Shown here: one piece after another, positions 24,301-37,867 of the stretch | Position numbering within the stretch: the stretch's first letter is position 1 | Layout of the letters: every line of letters starts with the position of its first letter | Assembly (NCBI RefSeq): GCF_008831285.2 | Contig: NC_045138.2 | Coordinates: forward strand, 30,477,934 to 30,537,933 | Direction: 5' to 3' | DNA from: Nymphaea colorata | Taxonomy: Eukaryota; Streptophyta; Magnoliopsida; Nymphaeales; Nymphaeaceae | Length of the DNA: 60,000 bases | The notes under the pieces: model-generated | What the model was told of the DNA's origin: nothing | Seen by the model: only the letters and a program-made list of their open reading frames with translations | Database searches by the model: none | Program-made: the position numbers and the translations under genes

Positions 24301-26424
24301 TGGAAGACATGATTGGCACTCCAAATCATATGATTTTGTTTCCCATTAGATGGACATAGAAGCAAATTGTCAAAAACCAGATAGATATGCCATTCACTTG
24401 AACCATTAAACTTATGCACTGGTAGATCAATCAAATGCCTTTGATAATTAGACGTGATGAAGCTAATCAGTCCTATCTAGCATTAAAAGATGTCCACTTA
24501 GTGACCAATACTTAACAAGGGAGAAACAGAAGAAGAAAAGATCGAGACAGGATTTTCAAAATGAAGATCAAGTGGCGCATGCTCAATATACAGACAAAGC
24601 ATCGTCCAATCTTGCAAGCAACCCATTCACTAAAAGCCATCCAATCTCAAGAGGCAATAAAACTATAATTGAAGTGGGGGTAGTGGTTTACAATTTTTGC
24701 AGCAACTTGTAACACTCATATAACATTTAAGGCATTATTAGAACCATCTACAGGTAGAAAGTAATTTCCTGTAAAAGGTGCCCCTTACTTTAAAGGACAC
24801 AGAATGTCAAGAAAAGTGCAAGTGCACAACAATGTGAAGCTCAGTCATGGAGGTTTCTTTAGAGAAGATACTATAAGGATAGTTTTGACAAGATAAAAAG
24901 CTTCCCCAACAAAATGCAATGTGTCAATCAATGCATCTACAAGGCAATAAGTGCCCTATTGTCGCATTTACAAGAACAAGTACAAAGCAAAGATCCAAAT
25001 ATCAAGTTGAATGTACGGCATTAAAGAAAAGAAGAAGAAACTTAAACAAAAAAAACTGGTATGTGAAAGTACAGTAGTGGTTATTATCGCCCACACTGCT
25101 CTCAAGGGAAATAAAGGGGGGAGAAGGCATTATTACGGATTAGGCATTGAGAAGATTATAGGAAACCAGCAAGAAGCTTAGAAGGAATTTAAAAAACAAC
25201 GGCCATAGAAAAAGGGAGGAAAAAAGAGGTGTAAGCAGTTGTAGAAGTGCTGAGACCTAGGACTAAGAGATGAAGAAGTATGACACGTGAAAAGTCCTGA
25301 TCTATTTGAGACAAGGTCTGAATCATGATAGAAAATGTAAACTTGCATAACATTGTGATTTTGCTAGAACTATTATAGTAAGGGTACCATAGGAAAAACT
25401 ACATGCTGTGTCCACGGTGTACGGGAATAGAAGAACCTAAAACCTACTAAAGGACATTGGACAGAGATAATATTCAGCAAGTAAAGAGGAAATTACGAGT
25501 CTACAAGTGTGAGAACTATCTTATGCTTCCACAAACACTTCTATTAGCCATGCATTTTGCAAAAATTATTGGCTGCTGTTAAACTTTTCTCAAAGAAGAG
25601 AAACAAAAAGAAATGCTAAAAACAGTCTAAAGCCCAAAGCTGCATATTTGCATGAAGCATGAAAGGAATTACACTGCTTAATAAAGTATCAAATTTTTAG
25701 AGGAAAATCAATACCTTGTAAGGAAATATTCTTGGTAGCACCATAAGGAAATACTTTTGGAGACTGGATGCTACATTTCAACATTCTTGCAATTGTAGAA
25801 GCATAATTTGGTGCTTCTGACAAAGAGCGGACAACAGAGTAACCTGCTTGACATGTAAAGTGAAAAATTTGAGCCATGAATAACCTACATCAGATGGAAA
25901 GCTAAGACTCTTTAGATTTACCTGTGGCAGGATGAACCATGCTAGCTGCAGCACCAAACGCAAGGTTCTTCTGTGCAGTGTTTGGCAATGATCCTCCAAC
26001 AGGAATGTAAGACCATTCCTGGAAGTGTCAAACGAATGATTGGGATCAATAACGAATGAAAATTTTCACAAATATTTCTACGAAAAAGATGCTGTAGAAA
26101 GATATTCTGACAAGTAAATCCATGGCTAACTTTCCAAATCATACTATTTACTAGAGTTAGTGTAGGTGAGATATTCACACAGTCAAAGAACAAAATACAA
26201 ACGGAAAACTACATACGCATGTTTGTGCTTTATGTGCATGTTATTAACATTAGACTGGTGTCAGCTTTTCACACAGGCATAAATTATCTGTCATGTTGGA
26301 ACTTAAAAATTTAGATAGCTTTTTTTTAGAATTAGATAAACTGACAGATTAAATCAGCAAAACCCTTTTCACATACCCAGGACCTTACCTCTTGTTTCTC
26401 ATACTACATATATGTATACGTGTA

Positions 26425-26522
<98 letters not shown>

Positions 26523-26677
26523 GGCTCAACCAGTCCCATTATGGGACTGTTTTTCCAATCTGTTTTCCTCTCTCACTACTTCCCCTACTTTTTCCTCCCA
26601 CCCTCCTCTTCTTTTATTCTGTTTTCCTTTTTCACAACGAACTTCTCTACCACAGAATCGAGGAATCTTAAGGAGAG

Positions 26678-26739
<62 letters not shown>

Positions 26740-28807
26740 ACAGAGCTACAGCCTTGAAAAATGTATCAGCCGAGCAGCCAGTGACCTGTAAAAACATAAG
26801 ACAGACGCCATGAGAGAGAGAGGATTTGTGACCCAACCAATTTTTTCTGGCCATCTGGCACCATCCAGCTGGTTCAACCCATGCAGGTCTTTCCAATCTG
26901 AATTCATAGTTGAGCTCCAATGGACCAATTCTATAGTCGAATGCCTGAAATGTATTTATTGCCCTCAGTTCTTTTTATCAACTTGAAACTGTTGATTTTA
27001 GACCCTCATAAACTTCAGGTCGTGCATCAGATTTTGTCAGTTTTTTCTCATTCCTATAAAAATTGAATATCTGAGCTCATCAATGAAGTCATATTGAAGA
27101 AACAGCAACAGAATCCAGCTGAACCAGCCATATAATTGGCCAAATTCACCCATCATATATATACCTGTGCAAGGGAAAGAGAGTTTCTCAAACTTGAAAT
27201 GGATAAGTAAGTCACCTCCTCATAAACTTTAACAATGCGAACTCCCATGGTTTCCAAGCGTGTCATTAATCTTTTCTTCAGTATGTCAAATGGCATGGTA
27301 GGTCTTGCTGCTAAACAGGTTTCCTGCAATTAATCAGTTCATTCTAGTGATACATCAAGACCATACCACGTAGGTCTACAGTAAGCAAAAGTATGTAAAC
27401 AGACCTCGAAAAAAACTCTTGTTGGTGACAATGGCATGGCATAAAGAAATGATGGAACCTCAGACCCAATGGTTTTATCCTTTTTCTTGACATAATCTCT
27501 ATAGTCCATGAAAACCATCACATTGGGATCATACGGATTGTTTTCTACCTGAAATTAGAAAAAACAACATGAAATATCTACCATTGAACTTGCTACGAGG
27601 TTTCAAGTGAATTAGAAGGAACGGGGTATCAAAACCAGTGGTGACATTTTGTAACAGTAATATAATATGTTGGCAGAACAACATGAAGCACCATCTCCAA
27701 CAGAAACTCCATTACAAGCTGCTGGTAAAGATGATCGAGCACTTTAAATATCTCTAACTATCCTATACTCCAGATAGTAAAACAATGGTGGTACAGACAA
27801 GACAAACTGCAACCCACATAAAATGATTTTAAGCACGACGGGGATATATGTAGAGAACACCAAACAAGGGATAAGCATGTGGCCTTGCCTGACCTTTAGA
27901 TTTGATTAAACGATTAAATATCTCATAAATAAACATTTTTGTTCAATACAATGGATATCTTAGAAATCCTTAACTGCTCATGTTTTGTGCTTTTGATGCA
28001 TGTCCACGTTTTTGTTTGAGCCTTTCAACATAAACATTTTATTAAATTGAAGAATGCACTACCTTACTTCACTTGTTTTCTGGAAATGTGAATTACCATA
28101 TCAGCCCACAGTCCAGGCAAGTGATTCTGACATAACTTAAAGTGCTGTTATATGATTTTGGCACCATAAAGGCAAATTCAATCTGGTTACAGAATGTATA
28201 TCAAGTTACAAGTATCATATATCCATATGGATCAAGAATGGCTTGGTTGAATCATAGCCATTTTGTGTGGTCAAATGTTGATTGCTTGACTGTATGATGA
28301 ATTGGGAGGCACACTGGGGGTTCCAGGAACAGAGAGCATTAAGTTAAGAATTGAGGGTACTTGTTTCTTTGATAATGACAAGGATATGTTGCTAGCAATT
28401 TTTTGTGATTGAATTTAGGTGGCTTGAGAACAACTTAATTTCAAAGCATGCCTAATCTATTTCAAGACGATGGCATTGTATCAACTTGATGATAGTTACA
28501 TGTTTCCCCTACCGGATCAGCAAAGCACATCTGTGCTCCATTTCGATAATATTCCGCTACGGGCTTAGCCCTGAAGCATGTATAGTATCCTATTAAGTGA
28601 CAGCCTCAGGTTTATGCTAAGTTGGCATATGGATGCTTCATATTGCTACCACACTTGAGTGGTCTCAGGTGTGGGTGTTGGTGCTGGTGCAGCAAAAATG
28701 CTGCAAAACCAAACAGGTCCAGTCAGCTGCACCAAGTCATTTTGTCCAGTTTCAAGTGCAATTTTTATCCAGTATGTAACTAGGTTTGACACTAACCTAG
28801 CCTGATT

Positions 28808-28858
<51 letters not shown>

Positions 28859-31800
28859 TGTATGTGTGTGTGTGTGTGTTGGCCAAGAGGAACATCCTGT
28901 TACTCTGGCCTCCAGAAGCTTTCTCTGCCAGAGACTCTGCCTCTTACCGTCAACTGTTAATACATATGATGATATGAGACATGCTGCCTGTCAACCATGT
29001 TATGCACCGAGTTGTTTACTGTGGTTTTGACATTTAAACTATGTTTAAGATGTATAAGATATTAGGATATGTTCTTAACAGTTAAGCCTGTTATGAAACA
29101 AACTGTGTAATTGCACATATGTTCTTTTGTCTTTACACTTGAAATTATGCTTTCTAAATCCATTTGATTTCTTTTATTACCTATCCAAAAATCAAAGGAA
29201 AAAATTGCATTGATTTCTAATTTTGTGATTCTAAGAAGTATCGAATATGCATTTGAATACATGTAAGAAACTGATTCTGAAGCTCAAATATGTAGTACAT
29301 TCTAAACTTTATTTTAACAGGATTATTTATTATTTGGCATATATTTATATTTTGATTTTGTTATGTCTGCATTTACTTACAAGTGCGTGCTTTATTGACG
29401 TGAAAATCCCACAAAGCACTCGTAAAGTGTAGGGCTTTGCAAGTGACAGCAACCCTCACGCTTCGGCAGAAGCCAGGGAACCTGAAGCCCTAGCCCCAGA
29501 GGCACTGAATGAAGAGAGGAGAGGAAGCATCATAGGCAAGCAAGGCTCGGGTAAGGAAGCAAGCTGCAGCTAGTAAGCGAAGGTAGAAAAGAACCTGAAG
29601 CCAAAGTGAGGTGAGTGTGCTTATGAAAAGTGATGAGCTAATGCCATTCAAAGTTGTCCCTTTTTTATGTTTCGTTTTTTGTTGATTATTAAACATCATA
29701 ATTAATAATTTTTACTCTTTGTATGTGCATGTGTGTATTTTTTTCAAAAATGCTGCATCTGAACCTATTATACATAGATGTAAGGCCTTTCAAAATTCAG
29801 TCCCTCATGCTCAATTAGTTTGGACCATATCTCACATCAACCAAGTTTACACGGTAGAGCTTTTGTAGCCCACTCCCAAGAGAAGTACGAATTGAACAAT
29901 GCTTTGTCCTCCATCCTTAAATTCTATAACCAATGGGGACATGTTGATTTTGGCTATGGCCACTGATTAGGAAGTCCCACCCCTTGGCACTTCCATGAGG
30001 TTTGCATTCAGCTTGGACCAGCAGATGCTGTACGTAAATAGAACAGTTTCTTCAACACCATCACAGACAACTTAAGATGATGTCACTAAATTGACCAGAG
30101 CATACTAAACTAGAATTTTAGAACAATGTCAAGGAGAACAAGTAAAGAAGAAAACAACACTTCAATAAAGTTCAGGACAAATAGTTCATTGGTTAGAGAA
30201 AGGTGCTAGTAGAGTCAGAGGCAATACCTCACCTCTGCCTCAATGCCATATGCTGTCTGCACAGTAACTTTAGGACCACCGAGCTCATATTTCAAAAGCT
30301 TCCCAGAAGCAGCTCCTGAGGCAACAATAGCAAGCCTACAGAAATAGATGTTATATCAGATACTGCCATGATTTCGAGAATTTCTCAAAATAATGTACCT
30401 GCAGGGAATCGCAGCACCACTTTCACAAGCAACAAGGATATGGCCATCACTGGATTCAATTGTTCTTTCCACTTTACAGTCAAGGTATGTGACCCCCGCC
30501 TCAAAGCACCTATGTGGAATTTCATCAGTCTTCTTCTCAGCAAACACCCAAGACTCATAAAGCAGATGATTCTGAAAATGTAACTCTTTACCGTTTCACC
30601 AGTTCTGTGTGCAGTGCATCTCGACTTACACGGCCATATGCACGACCAATCTGGATGGGACAATCGCTCTCAAGATAGACAGCAGTGTCCCGCCAAACAT
30701 GCTCAATACACCCCTCAAGCCCAAGATCTGAATGTGCATAAGATTAGACCAGTTTGTGAAGGTACACAGAAAAAGTCACATGAAACACAAACAGAACATG
30801 AAGAGAACTATAGGAAACAAAAGAAGCCAGTCTAAAAATACATGTTGCAAAATGTTGGGAGTAAAAGTCATAACCGCCTAACAAGGACCAAGAGCTAGCC
30901 AGGTTAGTGCAGTTCAAAATGGCTACATTCCAGCAGAACCTTGAACAAGCAGTAGCCTGTCATTACAATTGGAATTTTGTCCACCAGCGGTGCATTTTGT
31001 CAACAGATCAGTTTTCTTCTGCTGATCATACGCATAAAAGGAAATTAGTCTCGATAAAAAAAGTCAGATGCCTTCAAGTATGTGTCCCAAATAGAGGCCA
31101 CGGTATGATGGTCATATCTTCCACTAGAAAAAATGCATTGGTCTGGCAACTGAGGACTCCAATATTTACTGTTTATGTAAATGTAAGCATCTGTTTACAA
31201 AGAGATCCAAGAATATAATTTTCAAAGAATTTGGAGGGAAAGACAGTAAAAACAGAAAAGAAAGCTAATTCTAGTAGCACACTGAACTTATAGTATGTCC
31301 AGAAGTTCTTAGAAAGGATAAAAATTGACTTAGAGCTAGTCAAGAAAATTTTTTTCTGAAAACCCAAGGTTATATGGCTTAATTTACATTTGAACGATCA
31401 TAAAACATTAATCAGCATTACCCTTGAATTCATCTTCCCATACTCCATAGTTGTTGGTAAATGGAAGATCCGGCCCAACAAGGCCAACGGACAAGCCTGC
31501 CTTAGCAGACTCTGCAGCCAAGGATAGACCAGCAGGGCCACATCCAACTACTACCAGATCAAGTAAAGAAGTCCCAGAAGGTATAGGTGGAAGCTGCATA
31601 ATAGTTTCATAGTTATCAGTAAAAGAAATTCACTTCAAACAGAAAATAAGAATCATATATGCAAGCAAACTGCGAAATCCATAACACTGGCATTGTCCAT
31701 AAAATTTGATGACATTATGCTGATTATAGCTGGCAAGTAGAGTTACATTTGTTTTGGTCATAAGGTGAAAAATCGCCTCCCCAAGAGTCAGATTATGATT

Positions 31801-34703
31801 TCTCAGCCTGTGAATTTTCACATTTTCACCCTCATGTTTGAGAATCATGGGTTTAAAGAGTGATTACTTGCACAAAAGAACAACAGGTTTTACTACTTTT
31901 GCTTGTCTAGCCGTGATCTTTCTGTCATTGTGATAAGAAATCACAAGAACCTATGGAACTTGAGGAATCAAAGAAATTTCACGCTAATCACACAATGGTT
32001 TCATGTTCCGAATAAATTTTTTATTTTTAGGCACAAATGCATCAAAAAACTTAGGAGCATTATCAATCCACATTCGTATCTTAAAGAAATTTACCTCTTG
32101 TTCATTTTCATGAATCCATGGTTTTCATTCAGTAGCCAAAGCAACCACAAAAAATAGAATTAAAAAATAAGGCTGCTATAGAATATCATATCATTTGTTC
32201 GTTCCAGAATTAACTGAATGGAGCACACAACAAACTGGACGTCATACTGTCCCACCACTAGCAGACTGAAATTATAGACCATGGTTTGAAAGGAGATGGT
32301 ACTTCAATTTTCAGTAAATCAATGCCTGGAAAAAGGATAATAATAGCATTTTTTAAGAAAATGCACTCTGTCTGATGTTCGCAGATACAAGCACAGACAT
32401 ATAATGTAGACTCTACAAAAGAGAAAAAAAAATAGCAATAAGAACATGACTAAATTATATCAACCGTAATCACAAGCATGCAGAACAAGAGATGGCACAC
32501 ATTCTCTTTGAACTCATGATCCCAAAAAGGAATCCAGTATTCACAAAACTTTCAAATAGTTTGTTTGAAATAAAATTACTCCTCTGCTGAATATGCAATT
32601 CGCACCAAACCCAAGTACTAGCATAAACCTCCCGCCTCCAGAAGTATATAGCGCATAAGTTTAAGGGAATATGGGAAATATCGTAACTTATTTAAGTTCT
32701 CATTATTTAGCCATATCAGAAGACCCCGATAGCAAACCATATGTTGTCTCCACCAACTAGAAAATTTGGGATCAACCAGTACAAAAAGGTCTCCAATTTT
32801 GAGATTAGAACTTATGTGTTCAGATCTCCAAGATCAGCATCAGGTGACTTCAGAGATGCCAAATGCATCACATGGTCAAGCTCCCAAAATCTCAAGATAT
32901 ATACAAAATAGTTACGGACATAAAGTTGTTTCAGCAGCCCATGGGCTATTCTTATGCTGTTAAACTTTGCAAGGTAAAATATTTGACCCACTAAGGTATC
33001 ATTGGTACCTAAATATCAGATTAAGCCAGTAAATGGTACTGGAATCAACAGTAGTTTCTTCTTTTAGGCATGACAAAGTTTCCAGTAGCAACAATATGTT
33101 TTTGTTGTAAGTTTTAGTTTAACTCGTCTTGAACATCTCAATGCTGCAAATTGCATCAACGACAATGGAGGCCTTCAACTCATGCTGCACGGGCACCTGG
33201 CTTCAATTTTAATGCAAGTGACAGGACAAATGCAAGTGTACAGGGCAAGCTACTCCATGCATCCAGTCAGATACACGTATGCTTGGGCCAAGTGTCCAAG
33301 AGTTCATTAACTTTCACTTCAGTTTTCTTTGAGGGATAAGCACAACATGCAGAAAAAACACCTTCCAGAACTGAAAACACTGCACCGAATCAGTCGACAC
33401 CCTTCCTAGTGAAGTGCTTCGTGAAATTCAGATCGCTAAATACTGTTTGGGGGCATTTGTTAGGACCACAAATGTAGTGCTTGGCAATATCAGCTTTCAT
33501 AAGATAGTGCATCAAGAAGGGTTTTGATCTTTAAGTCTAATATTTCCAACGCCCACCTAGAAGTCAGCTTTCGTGAAGTTACTAGATGAAAGACTGTACT
33601 CGTGCATAATGGACCATACTTGACCGCCGGCAGACTCCATCTTGGTTTTCACCGTGGACACTCGTGTCAGGCATGGAAACCACAAAGAATGTTCCTACAC
33701 ACCTCTTCCAACCAGGCCTGCGTCAATGAGTTTTTTCGTTACACGTTATTCTCTTCATCCTGGTGGACTGCCAAACAGCGTACTAATGCTCACCTTCTTG
33801 CATGCTACGACGTCTAATGCGGATATGATAAGTTTGCATGATTAGTGCACGTAGGAAACGATTCGCACGATGATATACATACCACCAAAATGCCATGGCA
33901 GTACCCAAAGAACAGCCAACTTAAGGAACTCAAGTTCATCAAGGCATTGAGCATCGAACGAGATGAAGTGCGTAAAAAGACTAGCAAAATTCCTCATAAT
34001 CAAAGTCCATTTTAAAAATAAATCCTGCTTTTAACTTCTTCTCGATAAAGTCTGGGAGGCTTTGACTAACCATAACATATGTATCAAAACCAAGAACATA
34101 TCGAGAAGCACAAGAAAATTATTCGTACCAGACAACTCCCTGTGGATGATCGTTTCTGTCAATCGTGTCTGCGACAATTTTCTCCTCACGAAAAAATCGC
34201 ACTACCGATCATTGCAGTTCGTCTAAACTCTAAAGTGTCTTCTAAAGAACTTGAATGCCAGAAATGAAATGCAGAGACGCACGACAGCCATAGCAAATCA
34301 CGAATAAGCAGACAGCAGGATAAATACAAATTGCAGGGTACAAGGACACTATTTGGGGGGGAGGTGGGGGGACCTTATCAGCAATCTTAGCCTGCTGCTT
34401 CATGGTCTTCCTCTCCTGCAACTGAACGAAGTGAATCTCAGAACCGCCGGCCCTCAGGTAATCATCCTCGTCGCCGAAACCTTTCTTCTTGGAATCAGCC
34501 GTCGTGCAGCTCTCTGCAGCCGAGGCCTTGACGACCATGCAGCATCTGGGCCCTCTGGAGCTCAAGGAAAACAACGGTGGTCTTGAAGATTTTGACAAAG
34601 AGTCCTTGTGTATTCTCCCAATCGCTATGTGAAAGCGAAATGGTGAAGGAAACGAGACAGTCTTGCAGCCACGGAAAATACGACCACTACCAAGACACTC
34701 CAT
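21313..34703 (-). CDS. LCYE: lycopene epsilon-cyclase, 11 exons, complete
   Basis: Exons in coding order: 34374-34703, 31422-31593, 30592-30727, 30399-30509, 30233-30335, 27405-27548, 27216-27323, 25922-26018, 25715-25843, 22995-23127, 21313-21478. All junctions are GT-AG, phases agree, and the sum is 542 codons plus TAG, close to the usual 525-540. The start is the MEC Met at 34703. Residues 1 to about 62 are Ser/Arg-rich, as a plastid transit peptide. A flavin dinucleotide motif GCGPAG lies at 127-132. GPDLPFTNNYGVWEDEF at 150-166 is epsilon- rather than beta-cyclase type. PSFLYAMPLS follows at 316-325 and the acidic FFEET motif at 330-334. The enzyme adds an epsilon ring to lycopene in plastids, opening the alpha-carotene and lutein branch. 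Leu466 sits where one-ring enzymes have Leu. Introns reach 2.8 kb and hold microsatellites. Confidence 0.96.
26427..26520. repeat. (TC)n(TA)n compound microsatellite in LCYE intron 7
   Basis: About 20 TC units then about 25 TA units, in the intron between exons 7 and 8 of the cyclase gene. Open frames of 83-133 codons over it only translate the repeat. Confidence 0.92.
26681..26736. repeat. (TA)n microsatellite in LCYE intron 7
   Basis: About 27 TA units. Together with the tract ending at 26520 it brackets a CT-rich unique block of about 160 bases that starts with a 19-base palindrome, CAGTCCCATTATGGGACTG. Confidence 0.92.
28811..28880. repeat. (TC)n(TG)n microsatellite in LCYE intron 5
   Basis: A TC run of more than 20 units followed by a short TG run, inside the 2.7-kb intron between exons 5 and 6. 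Confidence 0.88.
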
Positions 34704-34708
34704 TTCTT

Positions 34709-34845
34709 CTGCTTTAGCTAACACTCAGCCGCAGCTCTCTGCACCGATGAATGCACCGTTAGCATCAAAAAAGAAAAAAACCCAGAAAATCCACACAGAG
34801 GAACTGGAAGAGAGCACTTACAACCACCATCAGAGGAGCTCTTAC
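34709..34845 (-). other. candidate 5' UTR intron of LCYE
   Basis: On the minus strand a strong donor, GTCG followed by GTAAGAG, occurs at 34845. A pyrimidine-containing acceptor, CTAAAGCAG, ends at 34709, five bases before the LCYE ATG. A 137-base leader intron would place the (TC)n run at 34864-34886 in the untranslated first exon. This is inferred from splice motifs only. Confidence 0.45.
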
Positions 34846-34863
34846 CGACCTTGGTGTGGCACT

Positions 34864-34886
34864 AGAGAGAGAGAGAGAGAGAGAGA
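34864..34886. repeat. (GA)n tract in the presumed LCYE leader
   Basis: Reads (TC)n on the cyclase strand. Pyrimidine-rich tracts are common in plant 5' leaders. Confidence 0.8.
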
Positions 34887-37867
34887 TGGTAAGGATAACG
34901 ATACGCTGGTAAGACGGCGAGCTGAGGATGGAGGACAGTTGCCACTTGCCGGATTGTAATTGGTCGTACAGGTTTACAGACACTTTTCGGATATACGCTC
35001 TTTTAAGGAAGCGGTTTTCAATTTTTCTGAAGGAATCGGAGCTTTTGCTGGAAAGAGAATAAAAAATGTATACATTTCATAGTAAAAATATATATTTTGA
35101 TGATTTTTCTTTTGTGATGTGATACATAAGCATAAACTGACATCTAACTTTCTTTTTCAAAATACCCTTGAAAGCATTTTCTCTTGAACACTTTCTTGAC
35201 GTTCAGATGAAAATATGTAAAAATGACATCGCATTGGTCATACAATAAAACAATGCAAAAATCAATTTACATTATAAATCAAACTCAGAAACACTCTGTT
35301 TAATGTCATCGACACCTGAAATAAGAACTATTACTGTGAGTGAGATCAATGTCAGTCAGAAATTTCTATTAGTCAATGAAGTTAATCATATTTTTCTTCT
35401 TCCTTACATGGTCACTTTTGCTATTTAATTTCTGAGGAAACAACTTGGCTTTAATTTAAAGAGTTACGTTTACATTGATGAAGTAAAGAAAAGGACAATT
35501 TTATCAATATCAGTTAGGCAAAAAGAAATATAAAATAATCTATTCTCTAGCAGAGCATGTTCGCGTCATTGATCTGAAATGACCAAATTGCCCTTGGCGG
35601 CTAAATGGAATACTACCCCGTAAAAAGCTAAAATGGTATGGGTCAAAAATGTCCTGTAAAATGAATGAAAAACCTTTCAAGGTTTAAACTATGTGAACTT
35701 GTTTTCCCCCGTCAACGCATATTCCAGTTCTTTAAATGTCAATATGATTTATTTTTCATGTTGGTAGCTTTACCGAAACAAGGACAGATTTAAGAAAAAA
35801 TTAAAGTTTTTTTCCTAGTTCGAAGCATTCGTAGTTGAACCCAAATATGAATCAAATATCTGACCAAATCCGTTCCATTGATAACCCTTACAATTGTAAT
35901 TCCTGCAAAATTTGAGTTTCCTTGTGTGAAAAATATTTTCTCCTTTTTCCTTTTCTTTGATTTCATGAGACTTTCATTTTGCTGACCAATGCAGTGTGTG
36001 GGCCTTATTGGCCCATATGAATTGAACCCTATCAATCTATCTTTCCTCATTTTTGTACTTAAAAAACTATTTTTAAAAAAATCCAAAATATTTACAGGAC
36101 ATTGTACTTAAAAAAAGAAGTCAAACCAACAAATCTAACATGATCAGTTCTGATAAAATTTAATCTATGTATAAAAAATGCAGATTCTTTTCTACTTTTT
36201 TAGACATATGCGGTTCACTCATATGGTTGAACGATCGAATGCTCATGTAAGTCCAATTGGATGCCATTTCACAAGATTAAATTCATTAAGATGATCTCAA
36301 GTTTCTCCTTTTTCCACATTCAGCTCATTGGAAATGGATTGATCGGATATATCATGGGCATCTCTATTTAATGCTAACTAACTTGGGCTTGATAATTTTT
36401 CAAAGTTAGACGGCAATACTTTTGTCCTGCCATGGATGAAAATGCCACAAGGAACATGCCTTGGGTCTGAATTTTTCTTTTTTGATGGCCATGGAAGCTA
36501 CCAATCTTTTCAGATGTGTTACAGTTCTAGCAAAGGACACAAAAAGATCACATTCACGTGCTTTTCTCTAAAAAATCGTGTAACTGATGACTAAGACTGC
36601 GGTATCGGGCAACAAGATGCCCACTAAGCAGGATTGGACTTGAAGACCTTGCAGGTGAAGGGAGTTGAGTGAAGAATTTAAACATCGATCCGAAGTCCAA
36701 CTACGAAACACTGGGCTCTGTTTCCTTTACTGGAAGTTGTTGATTGAATTCCAGTTGAGACGCTGGGGAAAGAATTTGTTCCACCTAGTGATGAAATATG
36801 GCCACCTAAGTCGGCCCGACGCCAGAAACTCAAACCCAAGCCCGACCTAATACCTAAGCCCAGCCCAGGCTCGGCTTGATTAAAAAAGTATATATTTTTT
36901 AAATATAAAATAAAATTTTTTAACATAAAATATCTTTTTAATAACAAAATATATATTATTATTAAATTAAAAAATTAATCAGGCCAAGCCAACCCAACCG
37001 GTTTTTTTGGGCTTAACTTCGATCACAATCGGACTGAATACCGAGTACCTAAGCCTGCCCAAGCTCACTAACGATGGCAATAAGAGTACCTAAGCCTGCC
37101 CAAGCTCACTAACGATGGCAATAAGAGTGGAATGGAGCAGAGACAGTGAGATGCTAGCAAAAGCTACCACCAAATTCCAGGAGTGACTTTCTCTTATCAT
37201 ATATTTTTCATGTTTAGCCTCAAATTGGACTGTTTCAGGTGCTATCAAGAAAACAAAAATTTCATGCATTAAAATGACTATCATAATGCTATGTCACATG
37301 AGTGTGAGGTGCCGGTGGCAGTATGACGTAATTCAAAAAATTTAATTCAAAAAATTTGAGTGCGAGAATGTGGCAAAGGTGTATATATATATATATATAA
37401 TATTTATTTTATATACATAAATGTATGTATTCATACTATGTATAATTTTAGCTTGTTTCTTCTAACCTTAATCTATCTTTTTTTATTTTTATTATTATCC
37501 ATAGAAAAAGAAAGGAACATGAAAAAGAAAAAAAAATGAAAAATATTTTGAATTTGCATAAGAAAAAATGCAATTGGAGACCAGCACTAAAACCAGCACC
37601 AACATCGTGTCGACACGAGTGTAGCCCCTTTTTTGAAGAGTCCGTTTGACATAGTCATCATGAATGTCATCCTTTTTAACCCATGTCTCATGTTCTTCTT
37701 TTTCTTGGTACAAAAAGAAAAGCTCTACATGCACAAATAGAAAAACATACAGAACATCTTGCTGCAAAGAAAGAAAAGCGCTCATCCACCAAAACTTTCA
37801 GGCATACTTCTCGGCTTGAACTCGCAGAGTGCCATAAAATATTGCATTACTCTTACAGAGAACAGAT
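34887..37867. other. intergenic region upstream of LCYE
   Basis: AT-rich DNA between the cyclase start and the 3' end of the methyltransferase gene; both genes read leftward. It should contain the LCYE promoter and the 3' UTR of the methyltransferase gene. A degenerate cccgaccc/aagcccagccc repeat lies at about 36795-37080. I see no coding region. Confidence 0.5.
37043..37124. repeat. 41-bp perfect tandem duplication
   Basis: The unit beginning GAGTACCTAAGCCTGCCCAA occurs at 37043-37083 and 37084-37124 without a mismatch, at the edge of the degenerate repeat. The identity suggests a recent event. Confidence 0.85.

Noticed and set aside
26392-26813. Overlapping frames of 83-133 codons with Ser-Leu and Ile-Tyr runs
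   Set aside because: They are translations of (TC)n and (TA)n microsatellites in an intron.
31594-34373. Possible extra gene in the 2.8-kb first intron of LCYE
   Set aside because: Only short frames below about 85 codons with no motif. Flanking exons join in frame without it.
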